In this document: positions 53,038 to 62,307 of the stretch, one piece after another
Layout of the letters: each line of letters starts with the position of its first letter
How positions within the stretch are numbered: the stretch's first letter is position 1
Assembly: GCF_003071345.1 (NCBI RefSeq)
Contig: NZ_QCYK01000002.1
Span: 2,046,001 to 2,110,000, forward strand
Direction: 5' to 3'
DNA: 64,000 nt
Source of the DNA: Chitinophaga parva
GTDB lineage: Bacteria > Bacteroidota > Bacteroidia > Chitinophagales > Chitinophagaceae
The notes under the pieces: model-generated
The model's database searches: none
Seen by the model: the letters and a program-made list of their open reading frames with translations, nothing else
Told to the model about the DNA's origin: nothing
Translations under genes and position numbers: made by a program

Positions 53038-54129
53038 ATGCAAGTTGTTTTTTGGCAGGGCATCGTAAGCCCTCACCAATCTGCATTTCTCACGGCACTG
53101 GCAAAGGAAAGTGGCTGGCAGATCGTTCTCATGGCAGATAAAGCGATGAGCGATGAGCGTGCGCGCATGGGCTGGCAGTTGCCGGACATGCAAGGGGTTG
53201 CCGTGATCACAGGACCATCTGAAGTGCAGGTGCAGCAGCAGTTTGCTGATGCACAGACCGTACACATATTCAGTGGTATCAACTATTCACCGGTGTCTTC
53301 AAAGGCGCTGCAACTGGCGGTGCGCAGGAAAGCGCGCATTGGGATCATGGCGGAGCCCTATGACTGGCTTGGCTGGCGTGGACAGTTACGGCATCTGCGC
53401 GGTGTCTGGCAGCGCATGCGCTACAATGCGCACGTGAGCTTTATACTTGCGATCGGTAATAAAGGCTACGAATTGTTCCATAAGGCAGCATGGCCAGATC
53501 ATAAGATCTTTGAATGGGGATATTTTATAGTGCCGGTGGAAGCTGCGGTGCAAGTGGAGATGCCGCCGTTCCGTATCCTGTTCACGGGTTCCCTGATCAC
53601 ACGTAAAGGCGTGGACCTGCTGATACATGCACTGGGCCGTTTAAAAAATCAGCACTTTGAACTGGATATAGTAGGGCAGGGACCTGTAAAACCGCTGCTG
53701 GAGCAGTTGGTGGAGCAATACCAGTTGCAGGACCGGGTGCGCTTCTATGATTTCATGGATAACCAGGAGGCGCAACAATTCCTGGCATCGCACGACCTGT
53801 TTGTGCTGCCCAGCCGCCGTGACGGGTGGGGGGCCGTAGTGAATGAAGCACTGATGCAGGGCACACCGGTGATCTGCAGTAACCATTGCGGCGCATCGGT
53901 GTTAATTAATAATAGCAATGGTGCTGTATTTCAAAGCGAAAACATAGAGGAGCTGGCGGCACTGATCGCCATGCAGATAGATAAAGGAAAGATAGATATG
54001 GCACGCAGGAATGCATTGCGCTCCTGGGCCGGTCGTATCTCCGGAACCGCTGCTGCACAGTATTTCAGGGAATTGATAGCTCACGTTACCAACGGTGGAA
54101 AACAACCGGTGGCGCCGTGGAAACAGTAA
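53038..54129 (+). CDS. Family 4 glycosyltransferase
   Basis: 363 residues with GT-B fold. The N-terminal domain opens with VVFWQGIVSPHQSAFL; the C-terminal nucleotide-sugar domain has FTGSLITRKGVDLLIHALGRL and the E-x7-E motif in VLPSRRDGWGAVVNEALMQGTPVICS. It is a retaining transferase of GT4 type that adds one sugar of the repeat unit on the cytoplasmic face. It starts 11 bp after the polymerase gene. The donor cannot be read from the sequence. Confidence 0.9.
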   Translation: MQVVFWQGIVSPHQSAFLTALAKESGWQIVLMADKAMSDERARMGWQLPDMQGVAVITGPSEVQVQQQFADAQTVHIFSGINYSPVSSKALQLAVRRKARIGIMAEPYDWLGWRGQLRHLRGVWQRMRYNAHVSFILAIGNKGYELFHKAAWPDHKIFEWGYFIVPVEAAVQVEMPPFRILFTGSLITRKGVDLLIHALGRLKNQHFELDIVGQGPVKPLLEQLVEQYQLQDRVRFYDFMDNQEAQQFLASHDLFVLPSRRDGWGAVVNEALMQGTPVICSNHCGASVLINNSNGAVFQSENIEELAALIAMQIDKGKIDMARRNALRSWAGRISGTAAAQYFRELIAHVTNGGKQPVAPWKQ

Positions 54130-54221
54130 GGTAACATAGGAGAGGACACCTCCGGGCTACATTGGTATGAATGTTGTTTTTGGTGCAATGTCCCCGCCAT
54201 TTCTAGGAAAGCCAACATATA

Positions 54222-55340
54222 ATGAGAATCATTTTAACGAACGGATCATTTTACCCTGCACAAACAGGGGGGCCCAGTAACACGCTTTACTGGCATGCAA
54301 AAGCTTTGCAGCAGCGCAGCCAGGAAGTAGTGGTGCTGACTACACAGGAAGGCATTGACCATAGCAAGCACAACATCGCAGTAAACAAATGGGCCGACTA
54401 TGGTTTCGGCAAAATAAAATATTGCAGCAATCATGTAAGTGCGTTGTGGAGCACCCTGCGCCAGTTACAGAAGGATGATATCCTGCACTTATCCAGCCTT
54501 TTTTATTACCCTGCATTCCTGGCAGCCATGTATTGTTATGTGAAAGGCCAACGCTGGATCTGGTCACCAAGAGGGGAGTGTGCAACGGCTGCATTACAAT
54601 ACTCCGCCTGGAAGAAAAAACCTATCCTGAAGCTCCTTCGAAAGATCAGTCACAAGGCCATTTTCCATGCCACCTCACCGAAGGAAACCGCCGAGATCCG
54701 GAGCGTATTTGGAAATAATACACAGGTAATAGAGTTCCCGAACTATTGTTACCTGGAAGACCGTATAGCCGTTCCCGTTACAAAGCAGTTGTTGTTCGTG
54801 GGCCGTATTCACCCTATTAAGGCTATCGAGAATCTCATAGAAGCAGTAAGTCTTTCCAAAGCATTTCTGCACAAGGGATACACTTTGAAGATCGTCGGCA
54901 AGCATGACGGGCAGCAGGAATATTTTGACCAGCTGCAACAGCTGGTCAAAGGCCTAGGGCTGGAGGAACGCGTGATCTTTGCAGGCCACCTGGCAGGCGC
55001 CGCCAAGCTAAAGGCTTATGCAGAGTCTTATGTGCTGGTGCTGCCTTCCCATACGGAAAACTTCGGCAACGTAGTGATAGAGGCCCTGAACCAGGGCACG
55101 CCCGTTATTGCATCCCTGAATACACCCTGGGAACTGCTGCCGGAATACAATGCCGGCATGCATGTGCCCAACGCCCCGGCAAGCCTGGCACAAGCCATTG
55201 ATGCACTGCTGGAACTGGACGAGGTGCAGTATGAGGAAATGCGCAGCAACGCCTTCCGTCTTTGTGAAGAACAATTCTCCATAGAGAAGAACATTGATAA
55301 GTGGATCAGGATCTACGATAACGTACAACATTATTCTTAA
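54222..55340 (+). CDS. Family 4 glycosyltransferase
   Basis: 372 residues, GT-B fold. The acceptor domain opens with ILTNGSFYPAQTGGPSNTLYW, with a Gly-Gly-Pro loop typical of WcaC/WbnK-type enzymes. The donor domain has LFVGRIHPIKAIENLIEAV and the E-x7-E motif in VLPSHTENFGNVVIEALNQGTPVIAS. It probably adds a further residue to the lipid-linked oligosaccharide. The 92-bp gap after the preceding gene is the second longest in this block, and no internal promoter is evident. Confidence 0.9.
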   Translation: MRIILTNGSFYPAQTGGPSNTLYWHAKALQQRSQEVVVLTTQEGIDHSKHNIAVNKWADYGFGKIKYCSNHVSALWSTLRQLQKDDILHLSSLFYYPAFLAAMYCYVKGQRWIWSPRGECATAALQYSAWKKKPILKLLRKISHKAIFHATSPKETAEIRSVFGNNTQVIEFPNYCYLEDRIAVPVTKQLLFVGRIHPIKAIENLIEAVSLSKAFLHKGYTLKIVGKHDGQQEYFDQLQQLVKGLGLEERVIFAGHLAGAAKLKAYAESYVLVLPSHTENFGNVVIEALNQGTPVIASLNTPWELLPEYNAGMHVPNAPASLAQAIDALLELDEVQYEEMRSNAFRLCEEQFSIEKNIDKWIRIYDNVQHYS

Positions 55341-55361
55341 AAATTTTAACGCACATAGACC

Positions 55362-56387
55362 ATGTTCAAGGACAAAACTTTGTTGATCACCGGTGGTACA
55401 GGCTCATTTGGTAATGCTGTACTGAAACGCTTTATGAATACGGATATCAAAGAGATCCGCATTTTCAGCCGTGATGAGAAGAAACAGGAAGATATGCGCA
55501 TTTTCCTGCGCAATGATAAGGTGAAATTTTACCTGGGGGATGCCCGTGACTTCCGCAGTATTGACAATGCCATGGAAGGGGTGGATTACATCTTCCACGC
55601 CGCAGCGCTGAAACAGGTGCCTTCCTGCGAGTTCTATCCCATGGAAGCCGTGCGCACCAATATTCTTGGTACGGAAAACGTGCTGGAAGCAGCCATTAAG
55701 CACCGCATTGAAAAGATCATCTGCCTGGGTACGGATAAAGCGGTATATCCCATCAATGCCATGGGTATTTCCAAGGCAATGATGGAAAAAGTGGCTATTT
55801 CAAAAGCACGCCTGCATACCAAACCCCTGATCACCTGCACCCGCTATGGCAATGTGATGGCCAGCCGTGGCTCCGTGATCCCCCTGTTCATCTCCCAGAT
55901 CAAGGCTGGCAAACCGCTCACCATCACCGACCCGGAAATGACACGCTTTATGATGTCGCTGGACAACGCCGTGGAACTGGTGCTGTATGCCTATGAGCAT
56001 GCCCACCCCGGTGACATTTTTGTGCAGAAGGCGCCCGCTGCTACTATTATGCAGCTGGCCCAGGTGCTGCAGGAGATCTTCAGCGCCACCAACGATATCC
56101 AGGTGATAGGCCCCCGCCATGGTGAAAAACTGTATGAAACCCTCCTGACCCGCGAGGAGTACGGCAAAGCCCAGGATGAAGGCGGCTACTTCCGCATTCC
56201 CAGCGACGACCGTGACCTGAACTATGCCAAATATTTTTCTGAAGGCAACAACCGCGTGGCCCAGTCAGAAGACTACCATTCCCATAATACTTACCGGCTT
56301 ACCAACGAAGAGCTGCGCGATATGCTGCTGGCGCTGGATTACGTGCAGGAACAACTTACGGCCACTCCTGAAATGCTGGCTAAATAA
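55362..56387 (+). CDS. capE: UDP-GlcNAc 4,6-dehydratase / 5-epimerase (CapE/WbjB)
   Basis: 341 residues, a soluble SDR. GxxGxxG is in LLITGGTGSFGNAVLKR; the active-site segment is DKAVYPINAMGISKAMMEK with Met in place of Tyr, as in CapE; and the C-terminal domain has RIPSDDRDLNYAKYFSEG ending YHSHNTYRL, which is the Polysacc_syn_2C signature. It should make UDP-2-acetamido-2,6-dideoxy-L-arabino-4-hexulose, the first step towards UDP-L-FucNAc. CapF and CapG homologues follow, so the pathway is complete. It should not be confused with the membrane-bound WbpM-like dehydratase at the start of the block. Confidence 0.92.
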   Translation: MFKDKTLLITGGTGSFGNAVLKRFMNTDIKEIRIFSRDEKKQEDMRIFLRNDKVKFYLGDARDFRSIDNAMEGVDYIFHAAALKQVPSCEFYPMEAVRTNILGTENVLEAAIKHRIEKIICLGTDKAVYPINAMGISKAMMEKVAISKARLHTKPLITCTRYGNVMASRGSVIPLFISQIKAGKPLTITDPEMTRFMMSLDNAVELVLYAYEHAHPGDIFVQKAPAATIMQLAQVLQEIFSATNDIQVIGPRHGEKLYETLLTREEYGKAQDEGGYFRIPSDDRDLNYAKYFSEGNNRVAQSEDYHSHNTYRLTNEELRDMLLALDYVQEQLTATPEMLAK

Positions 56388-56821
56388 TGGAAGGTGTAAC
56401 ACTGCTGAAGGGCGGCGCTCACACAGATGCCCGGGGACAGATCGCTTTTGTGAATGACTTTCAATTCCCCGGTGTAAAGCGCTTTTACCAGATCACCCAC
56501 CCGGATACTTCGGTAGTGCGTGCCTGGCAGGGCCACCAGGTAGAACATAAATATTTCTACGTGGTAAAAGGCAGCTTTGCGGTCGCATGGGTACAGCCGG
56601 ATGACTGGTCCAAACCATCCGCAATGCTGCCCGCTTTCTATGAAACATTAAATGCCGGTCATCCCGCGGTGCTCAGTGTGCCGCCTGGTTTTGCCAACGG
56701 CATTAAAGCACTGGAAAAAGATTCGGTATTACTGGTCTACTCAAACCTTACCCTGGAACAATCTGCTGAGGACCGCTGGCAGTTTGATGCCGGCCTTTGG
56801 CTGGACTGGAACAACATATGA
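56387..56821 (+). CDS. Small cupin sugar-epimerase-like protein
   Basis: 144 residues. An RmlC-like jelly roll is suggested by DARGQIAFVNDFQFPGVKRFYQI, VVRAWQGHQVEHKYFYVVKGSFAVAWV and VLSVPPGFANGIKALEKDSVLLVYSN. The family includes RmlC, WxcM and FdtA-type epimerases and isomerases. Its start overlaps the capE stop by one base (TAATG), and its stop lies one base before the capF start, so it is tightly coupled to the UDP-L-FucNAc genes. The CapF protein already has its own cupin domain, so the extra cupin may assist 3-epimerisation or have another role. Confidence 0.78.
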   Translation: MEGVTLLKGGAHTDARGQIAFVNDFQFPGVKRFYQITHPDTSVVRAWQGHQVEHKYFYVVKGSFAVAWVQPDDWSKPSAMLPAFYETLNAGHPAVLSVPPGFANGIKALEKDSVLLVYSNLTLEQSAEDRWQFDAGLWLDWNNI

Positions 56822-56822
56822 T

Positions 56823-57941
56823 ATGAAAAAAATAGGCATTACCGGGCAGCAGGGATTCATCGGCAGTTATCTGTATAACACAGTGAGCCTGCTCAAGGAA
56901 GAATTTACCCCTGTTCCTTTTGATAGATCTTTTTTTGACGACGCTGCAGCCCTGGAAGCGTGGGTGAAAGAATGCGATGTGATCGTGCACCTGGCGGCGA
57001 TGAACCGCCACCCGGATGCGCAATTTATCCATGATACCAACGTGGAGCTGGTGACCAAACTGCTGGAAGCCGTGGCAGCAGCGGGTTGCAAGCCCCATGT
57101 TATTTTCTCTTCCTCCACCCAGGAGGTAAGGGATAACCTGTATGGACAGTCCAAGAAAAGCGGCCGTGAGCTGCTGGCTATCTGGGCCAGGGAGAACGGT
57201 GCTGTGTTTACCGGCCTGCTCATTCCCAATGTATACGGGCCTTTTGGCAAGCCGTTCTACAACTCCGTAGTGGCCACTTTCTGCTACCAGCTTACACATG
57301 GGGAAACACCGAAGATAGACCAGGATGGCTACCTGAAACTGATCCACGTGGATGAATTGTGTAAAGAGATCCTCCGCGTGATCCGCGGGGAAGTAAATGC
57401 CGCAGAACTGGAAGTGGCGCATACCAGTGAAAGTTACGTGTCTGAATTGCTTGCGCAACTGCAGGAATTCCGGGCCCTGTATTTTGAACAGGGTATTTTC
57501 CCGGAACTGCCGGATGTGGCCAGTGTACATCTCTTCAATACTTTCCGCAGCTACATAGACCAGGGTACCCATTTCCCCGTAAAGCTGAAGCAGCATGCGG
57601 ACAACCGTGGCGTGTTTGTAGAAATGATCAAGCTGCAGCAGGGGGGACAGGTGTCTTTTTCGACCACCCACCCGGGCATTACCCGTGGCAATCATTTTCA
57701 CACCCGGAAGATAGAACGCTTCCTGGTGATCAAAGGCAAGGCATTGATACAACTGCGCAAGTACAACACGGAGGAGGTACTCAATTTTGAACTCGATGGC
57801 AGCGAACCGGCTTATGTGGACATGCCCACCTGGTACTCGCATAACATCAAAAATACCGGGGAGGAAGAATTGATCACGGTTTTCTGGATCAATGAATTCT
57901 TTGATCCCAATGATCCCGATACTTATTTTGAAACTGTTTAA
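56823..57941 (+). CDS. capF: CapF-like reductase/epimerase with C-terminal cupin (WbjC)
   Basis: 372 residues from ATG 56823; a longer frame starting at 56652 overlaps the cupin gene and is rejected. N-terminal SDR (GITGQQGFIGSYLYN; catalytic YGQSK in VRDNLYGQSKKSGRELL). A cupin domain from about residue 265 has RGVFVEMIKLQQGGQVSFS, then TRGNHFHTRKIERFLVIKGKALI and the zinc-binding NHxHxxK...H pattern, with VDMPTWYSHNIKNTG closing. CapF catalyses 3-epimerisation and 4-reduction in UDP-L-FucNAc synthesis; both halves are intact. It follows the small cupin by one base. Confidence 0.92.
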   Translation: MKKIGITGQQGFIGSYLYNTVSLLKEEFTPVPFDRSFFDDAAALEAWVKECDVIVHLAAMNRHPDAQFIHDTNVELVTKLLEAVAAAGCKPHVIFSSSTQEVRDNLYGQSKKSGRELLAIWARENGAVFTGLLIPNVYGPFGKPFYNSVVATFCYQLTHGETPKIDQDGYLKLIHVDELCKEILRVIRGEVNAAELEVAHTSESYVSELLAQLQEFRALYFEQGIFPELPDVASVHLFNTFRSYIDQGTHFPVKLKQHADNRGVFVEMIKLQQGGQVSFSTTHPGITRGNHFHTRKIERFLVIKGKALIQLRKYNTEEVLNFELDGSEPAYVDMPTWYSHNIKNTGEEELITVFWINEFFDPNDPDTYFETV

Positions 57942-57953
57942 CAGCTAAGCAAA

Positions 57954-59090
57954 GTGAAAAAACTGAAAGTACTGACCGTAGTGGGCACACGCCCGGAGAT
58001 TATCAGACTGGCACGTGTACTGGCCAAGCTGGATGCATCTGCAGCCATAGACCATGTGCTGGTGCATACAGGGCAGAACTATGATTATGAGCTGAACCAA
58101 ATATTTTTTGAGGACCTGGGGCTGCGCAAGCCGGACCACTTCCTGGAAGCTGCCGGTAAAACGGCCACAGAGACCATCGGCCAGATCCTTATTAAGATAG
58201 ATCCTGTCCTGGAGGCGGAAAAGCCGGATGCATTCCTGGTGCTTGGGGATACCAACAGTTGCCTCTGCGCCATCCCGGCCAAGAAGCGCAAGATCCCTAT
58301 CTTCCACATGGAAGCAGGCAACCGTTGCTTTGACCAGCGCGTGCCGGAAGAGACCAACCGTCGCATTGTAGACCACACCAGCGACATCAATCTCACTTAT
58401 TCTGATATAGCACGCGAATACCTGCTGCGGGAAGGCTTGCCGCCCGATCGCGTGATCAAGACCGGCAGCCCTATGTTTGAGGTGCTGACCCATTACCTGC
58501 CCAAGATCAGGCAATCCAATGTACTGGAAACATTGGGCCTTAAGGCGGGTGAGTACTTCGTGGTATCTGCACACCGGGAGGAGAATATCAGCTCAGAACG
58601 TAATTTCAATAACCTGGTGACCACGCTTAATACCGTGGCGCAAACGTATAAGTTGCCGGTGATCGTGAGCACCCACCCGCGGACGCGCAAGATGATCGAG
58701 GCAAAGAACGTGCAGTTTGATCCCCTGGTACAGCAGCTAAAGCCATTTGGCCTGAGCGATTATATTTCCCTGCAAATGCAGGCCAAGGCAGTATTGTCAG
58801 ACAGTGGTACCATTTCCGAAGAGTCTTCCATTCTCAATTTCCCGGCGCTCAATATCCGCCAGGCGCATGAGCGCCCGGAAGCCATGGAAGAAGCGTCCGT
58901 GATGATGGTAGGCCTCAACCCGGAGCGTATCATGCAGGGCCTCGTGGAGCTGCAAAACCAGCAGCGGGAGCCGCGCAATTTCAGGCCGGTGGCTGACTAC
59001 AGCATGCCCAATGTGTCTGATAAAGTGGTACGTATTATCCTGTCTTACACGGACTATGTGAAGCGTGTGGTATGGAGTGAGCAATTGTAA
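57954..59090 (+). CDS. capG: UDP-N-acetylglucosamine 2-epimerase-type enzyme (CapG/WbjD)
   Basis: 378 residues with a GTG start at 57954, 12 bp after capF. Non-hydrolysing 2-epimerase signatures are [55 protein letters not shown], and [21 protein letters not shown]. In the Cap pathway this member epimerises C2 of UDP-2-acetamido-2,6-dideoxy-L-talose to give UDP-L-FucNAc. A WecB-type role (UDP-ManNAc) is possible from sequence alone, but the gene order capE-capF-capG is decisive. Confidence 0.92.
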   Translation: MKKLKVLTVVGTRPEIIRLARVLAKLDASAAIDHVLVHTGQNYDYELNQIFFEDLGLRKPDHFLEAAGKTATETIGQILIKIDPVLEAEKPDAFLVLGDTNSCLCAIPAKKRKIPIFHMEAGNRCFDQRVPEETNRRIVDHTSDINLTYSDIAREYLLREGLPPDRVIKTGSPMFEVLTHYLPKIRQSNVLETLGLKAGEYFVVSAHREENISSERNFNNLVTTLNTVAQTYKLPVIVSTHPRTRKMIEAKNVQFDPLVQQLKPFGLSDYISLQMQAKAVLSDSGTISEESSILNFPALNIRQAHERPEAMEEASVMMVGLNPERIMQGLVELQNQQREPRNFRPVADYSMPNVSDKVVRIILSYTDYVKRVVWSEQL

Positions 59091-59103
59091 AATCTTAAAA
59101 TAA

Positions 59104-60411
59104 GTGACCGTGGCGAAGATCCTGATCCATTCAATTGTGTTTAAACCCGATGGGGTGTCTACCGCATACCTGTATGCCGACCTGGTAAGTGAGCTGAAAA
59201 AATACGGGCATGAACTGGTGGTGCTTACATCTACGCCACATTACAATAAAGTAGAAAGCGCCATTGCCGCGCAACCGCTTATCAAACGCCGGGGAGGCCT
59301 CTATTACACCAGTATGTATGATGGCGTAGAGGTGTATCACATTCCCATGACCAAGGCTAAGGGAACCCTGCGCCGCATCGTGGACTTTATTAAATTTCAT
59401 GTGTTGGGACTAGGCATTGGCCTGTCCCTGAATAAATTTGACGTGGTATTGTCACCTTCCCCGCCGCTCACCATTGGCGTAGTAGGCGCACTGATAGCAG
59501 GTTTGAAAGGAGGGAAGGCTATTTACAATGTGCAGGAGATCTACCCGGATTTTGCTATTAACCAGGGAGTGGTGAAGAATGGGTTGCTCATTAAGGTGCT
59601 GAAAGGCATTGAAAAATTTATCTATAACCGCAGTGCCGCTGTGGTGACCATTGATGATAAATTCTCTGACATTATCCGCCCCCGTTTTAAAGATGTGCGC
59701 AAGCTGCACGTTATTCCAAACTTCGTGGATACACAGCTATACATGCCGGGTGCACGCCACAACGCATTTTCTGCGCAGCATGGGCTGGATGATAAATTTG
59801 TGATCGCTTATGCGGGTAATATCGGTTTTGCGCAGAACTGGGAACCGGTGCTGCATGCGGCAAAGGCGCTGGAGCACCTGCCTGTAACCTTCCTCATTGT
59901 GGGCGATGGCGTGCGTAAGGCGTGGCTGCGGGAGCAGATCGCGGAGCGGGGCATCAATACGATCCTCCTGTTAGACTACCAGCCCCGGGAAGCCATGCCC
60001 CTGATCAATGCCAGCGCAGACCTGCATACGATTGTGATGAGTGCGGATATGGATAACGACGGGTTCCCGTCCAAGATCTATACTATCCTGGCATCCGGCC
60101 GCCCGGTGCTGGTAAGCACCGGTAGCGATTCCCCCCTGAGTAACCTGATGCGTAAAGCAAACGCCCAGCGCAAGGTAGGGCTCAATGATAATGAAAGCTA
60201 TGCGGCGGCAATTGCCAAAGCATATGCAGAAAGAGAACAATTGCCGGCGGAAGGAGCCGCGGGAAGGGCTTTCATTGAAGGCAATTATTCCAAAGAAGCT
60301 GTGGCCATGCAGTATCATCAGTTGATACAACGTATAGCCGCGCCAGTTAGTGAACAGGGACAGTCCATCCAGGTGCCTGACACCATGGTGGTGTCCAACC
60401 AGAAAATTTAG
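59104..60411 (+). CDS. wbuB: Family 4 glycosyltransferase, WbuB-like (probable L-FucNAc transferase)
   Basis: 435 residues with a GTG start at 59104. KILIHSIVFKPDGVSTAYLYADLVSELKK opens the acceptor domain; the donor domain has VIAYAGNIGFAQNWEPVLHAAKAL and the final YQPREAMPLINASADLHTIVM, followed by the FPSKIYTILASGRPVLVS segment. This pattern is typical of WbuB/WbjE-like transferases that use UDP-L-FucNAc, consistent with the adjacent capEFG genes. The last ~30 residues (SEQGQSIQVPDTMVVS) look poorly conserved. The specific donor is inferred from context. Confidence 0.82.
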   Translation: MTVAKILIHSIVFKPDGVSTAYLYADLVSELKKYGHELVVLTSTPHYNKVESAIAAQPLIKRRGGLYYTSMYDGVEVYHIPMTKAKGTLRRIVDFIKFHVLGLGIGLSLNKFDVVLSPSPPLTIGVVGALIAGLKGGKAIYNVQEIYPDFAINQGVVKNGLLIKVLKGIEKFIYNRSAAVVTIDDKFSDIIRPRFKDVRKLHVIPNFVDTQLYMPGARHNAFSAQHGLDDKFVIAYAGNIGFAQNWEPVLHAAKALEHLPVTFLIVGDGVRKAWLREQIAERGINTILLLDYQPREAMPLINASADLHTIVMSADMDNDGFPSKIYTILASGRPVLVSTGSDSPLSNLMRKANAQRKVGLNDNESYAAAIAKAYAEREQLPAEGAAGRAFIEGNYSKEAVAMQYHQLIQRIAAPVSEQGQSIQVPDTMVVSNQKI

Positions 60412-60415
60412 AGCC

Positions 60416-61351
60416 ATGAAAGTATTGATAACAGGTGCTTCCGGCTTTGTGGGCAGCAACTTGCTGCCTTACCTGCAAGACCGGCAGGTGACCGTGCAGC
60501 GGGTATGCCGCACGCCGGAAATGCAGGATGATGTGAGCTGGACAGATATTCGCAATTTGAAACCAGTGCCGGGTGTTGATGTTTACATCCATCTTGCCGG
60601 CAAAGCCCACGATACCAAAAATGTGAGCGATCCCAGTGCTTATTTTGAGATCAATACCGGCCTTACCAAAACGTTCTTTGATCATTTTTTGCAGAGCGAG
60701 GCCCGGGATTTTATTTATTTTTCCAGCGTAAAGGCCGTAGCTGACCAGGTGGACGGCATTCTTACTGAAACGCCGGATACATTGCCCAGGACAGCTTACG
60801 GGCAATCCAAACGGGAGGCGGAACTGTACCTGCTGAATGCCACTTTGCCCCGTAATAAACGCGTGATCATTTTCCGTCCCTGCATGATCCATGGTCCGGG
60901 TAATAAGGGCAATCTGAACCTGCTTTACAGCGTGGTACGCCGAGGGATACCTTACCCGCTGGCCGCCTTTAAGAACCAGCGTTCTTTCCTGAGCGTGGAA
61001 AACCTGAACTATGTGGTATACCAGCTGTTGCGCCACCCGGGCGTGCCGTCCGGCGTGTATAACCTGGCAGATGATGAGGTGCTCTCCTCTAACGAGCTGG
61101 TAGCCCTCATTGCAGATACCCTGGAGTGCAAGGCCCGCCTGCTCAGGGTGCCCAAGGGAGCCCTGCAGTTCCTGGCAAAGACCGGAGACCGCCTGCACCT
61201 GCCCCTGAACTCCGAGCGGTTACAGAAACTCACGGAGAGTTACGTGGTGTCTAACACCAAGATCAAGTCCGCGCTCCGTATAGAGCACATGCCCGTATCT
61301 GCCCGCGACGGATTATCACTCACGATTCAAAGTTTTTTCCGGCATAATTAG
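60416..61351 (+). CDS. NAD-dependent SDR epimerase/reductase (WbpV-like)
   Basis: 311 residues from ATG 60416, five bases after the preceding stop. Rossmann GxxGxxG in LITGASGFVGSNLLPYL; the extended-SDR active site is the SS of FIYFSSVKAVA with YGQSKREAEL; and the substrate domain has FRPCMIHGPGNKGNLNLLY and FLSVENLNYVVYQLL. Placed before a WbpL/WecA-type transferase, it matches WbpV/WbpK-type enzymes that reduce UDP-4-keto-6-deoxy-GlcNAc to QuiNAc or FucNAc. Which C4 epimer is made cannot be told from sequence. Confidence 0.82.
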   Translation: MKVLITGASGFVGSNLLPYLQDRQVTVQRVCRTPEMQDDVSWTDIRNLKPVPGVDVYIHLAGKAHDTKNVSDPSAYFEINTGLTKTFFDHFLQSEARDFIYFSSVKAVADQVDGILTETPDTLPRTAYGQSKREAELYLLNATLPRNKRVIIFRPCMIHGPGNKGNLNLLYSVVRRGIPYPLAAFKNQRSFLSVENLNYVVYQLLRHPGVPSGVYNLADDEVLSSNELVALIADTLECKARLLRVPKGALQFLAKTGDRLHLPLNSERLQKLTESYVVSNTKIKSALRIEHMPVSARDGLSLTIQSFFRHN

Positions 61352-61356
61352 TTCGT

Positions 61357-62307
61357 ATGATCTACCTGTTACTTGTATTGGTGTTCTTTGGGGCCATGCT
61401 GGTGTATTTCCGCGTGGCAGACCATTACAGTATCATTGACAAACCCAATGAGAGAAGTTCGCATTCCCGCATCACCATTCGCGGCGGAGGTATTATATTC
61501 CTGGTAGCGGCACTTGCCGCGCTGACACTGCATCCCCGTGATTTTATGCTGCCGGCGTTCGGCGTCCTGGTGATCGGCACTATCAGCTTCCTGGATGATG
61601 TGTACACCTTGTCAAACCGTATCCGTATTGTGTTCCATATAACGGCGGTAACGCTGATGTTCCTTTACCTGGGCGTTTTTACCTACCTGCCATGGTACAT
61701 GATCCTGGGGCTGTATGTGCTGGTCATTGGCATTATCAACGCGTATAATTTCATGGATGGTATCAACGGCATTACCGGTGCCTACAGCCTGGTGGTATTG
61801 GGAGGACTGCAGTATGTGAATTATTACCGGGTGCCGTTTGTACACCCGGATATGCTCTGGCTGCCAATGCTGGCCTGCGTAGTGTTCCTGTTCTTTAATT
61901 TCCGCAAAAAGGCAAAATGTTTTGCGGGCGATGTAGGCAGTGTTACCATTGCCTTTTGGGTACTCACCCTGTTGTTGAAACTGATTTTGCAAACAGGAGA
62001 TTGGAGCTACCTGTTGTTCCTGGCGGTATATGGCATAGATGCAGTGCTCACCATCCTGCACCGCTTGCTGCTGCGCCAGAATATTTTCAAGGCCCACCGG
62101 CTGCATTTTTACCAGATCCTGGCTAATGAAAAGAAGGTGCCCCACCTGGTGGTAAGCAGCGCCTATGCAGCGTTGCAGGCCCTTGTTATTGTATTGGTGA
62201 TAAGCGGGGTCCTCGCATCGCCGTTGGCCATCTGGACAGCAGTACTGGTGCCACTGGCTGCCTGTTATACATTGGTAAAACCCCAGTTGATGACGCGCGG
62301 CATATGA
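61357..62307 (+). CDS. Undecaprenyl-phosphate N-acetyl-hexosamine phosphotransferase (WbpL/WecA-like)
   Basis: 316 residues, about ten to eleven transmembrane helices. Family motifs are DKPNERSSHSRITIRGGGI near the N-terminus, SFLDDVYTLSNRIRIVFH (the Asp pair), NAYNFMDGINGITGAYSL, and RKKAKCFAGDVGSVTIAFW followed by HRLLLRQNIFKAHRLHFYQ with the conserved Arg/His cluster. It should load the first sugar phosphate onto undecaprenyl phosphate and so start the repeat unit. Adjacent to the WbpV-like SDR, the first sugar is most likely QuiNAc or D-FucNAc. It overlaps the next gene by 4 bp (ATGA). Confidence 0.93.
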   Translation: MIYLLLVLVFFGAMLVYFRVADHYSIIDKPNERSSHSRITIRGGGIIFLVAALAALTLHPRDFMLPAFGVLVIGTISFLDDVYTLSNRIRIVFHITAVTLMFLYLGVFTYLPWYMILGLYVLVIGIINAYNFMDGINGITGAYSLVVLGGLQYVNYYRVPFVHPDMLWLPMLACVVFLFFNFRKKAKCFAGDVGSVTIAFWVLTLLLKLILQTGDWSYLLFLAVYGIDAVLTILHRLLLRQNIFKAHRLHFYQILANEKKVPHLVVSSAYAALQALVIVLVISGVLASPLAIWTAVLVPLAACYTLVKPQLMTRGI

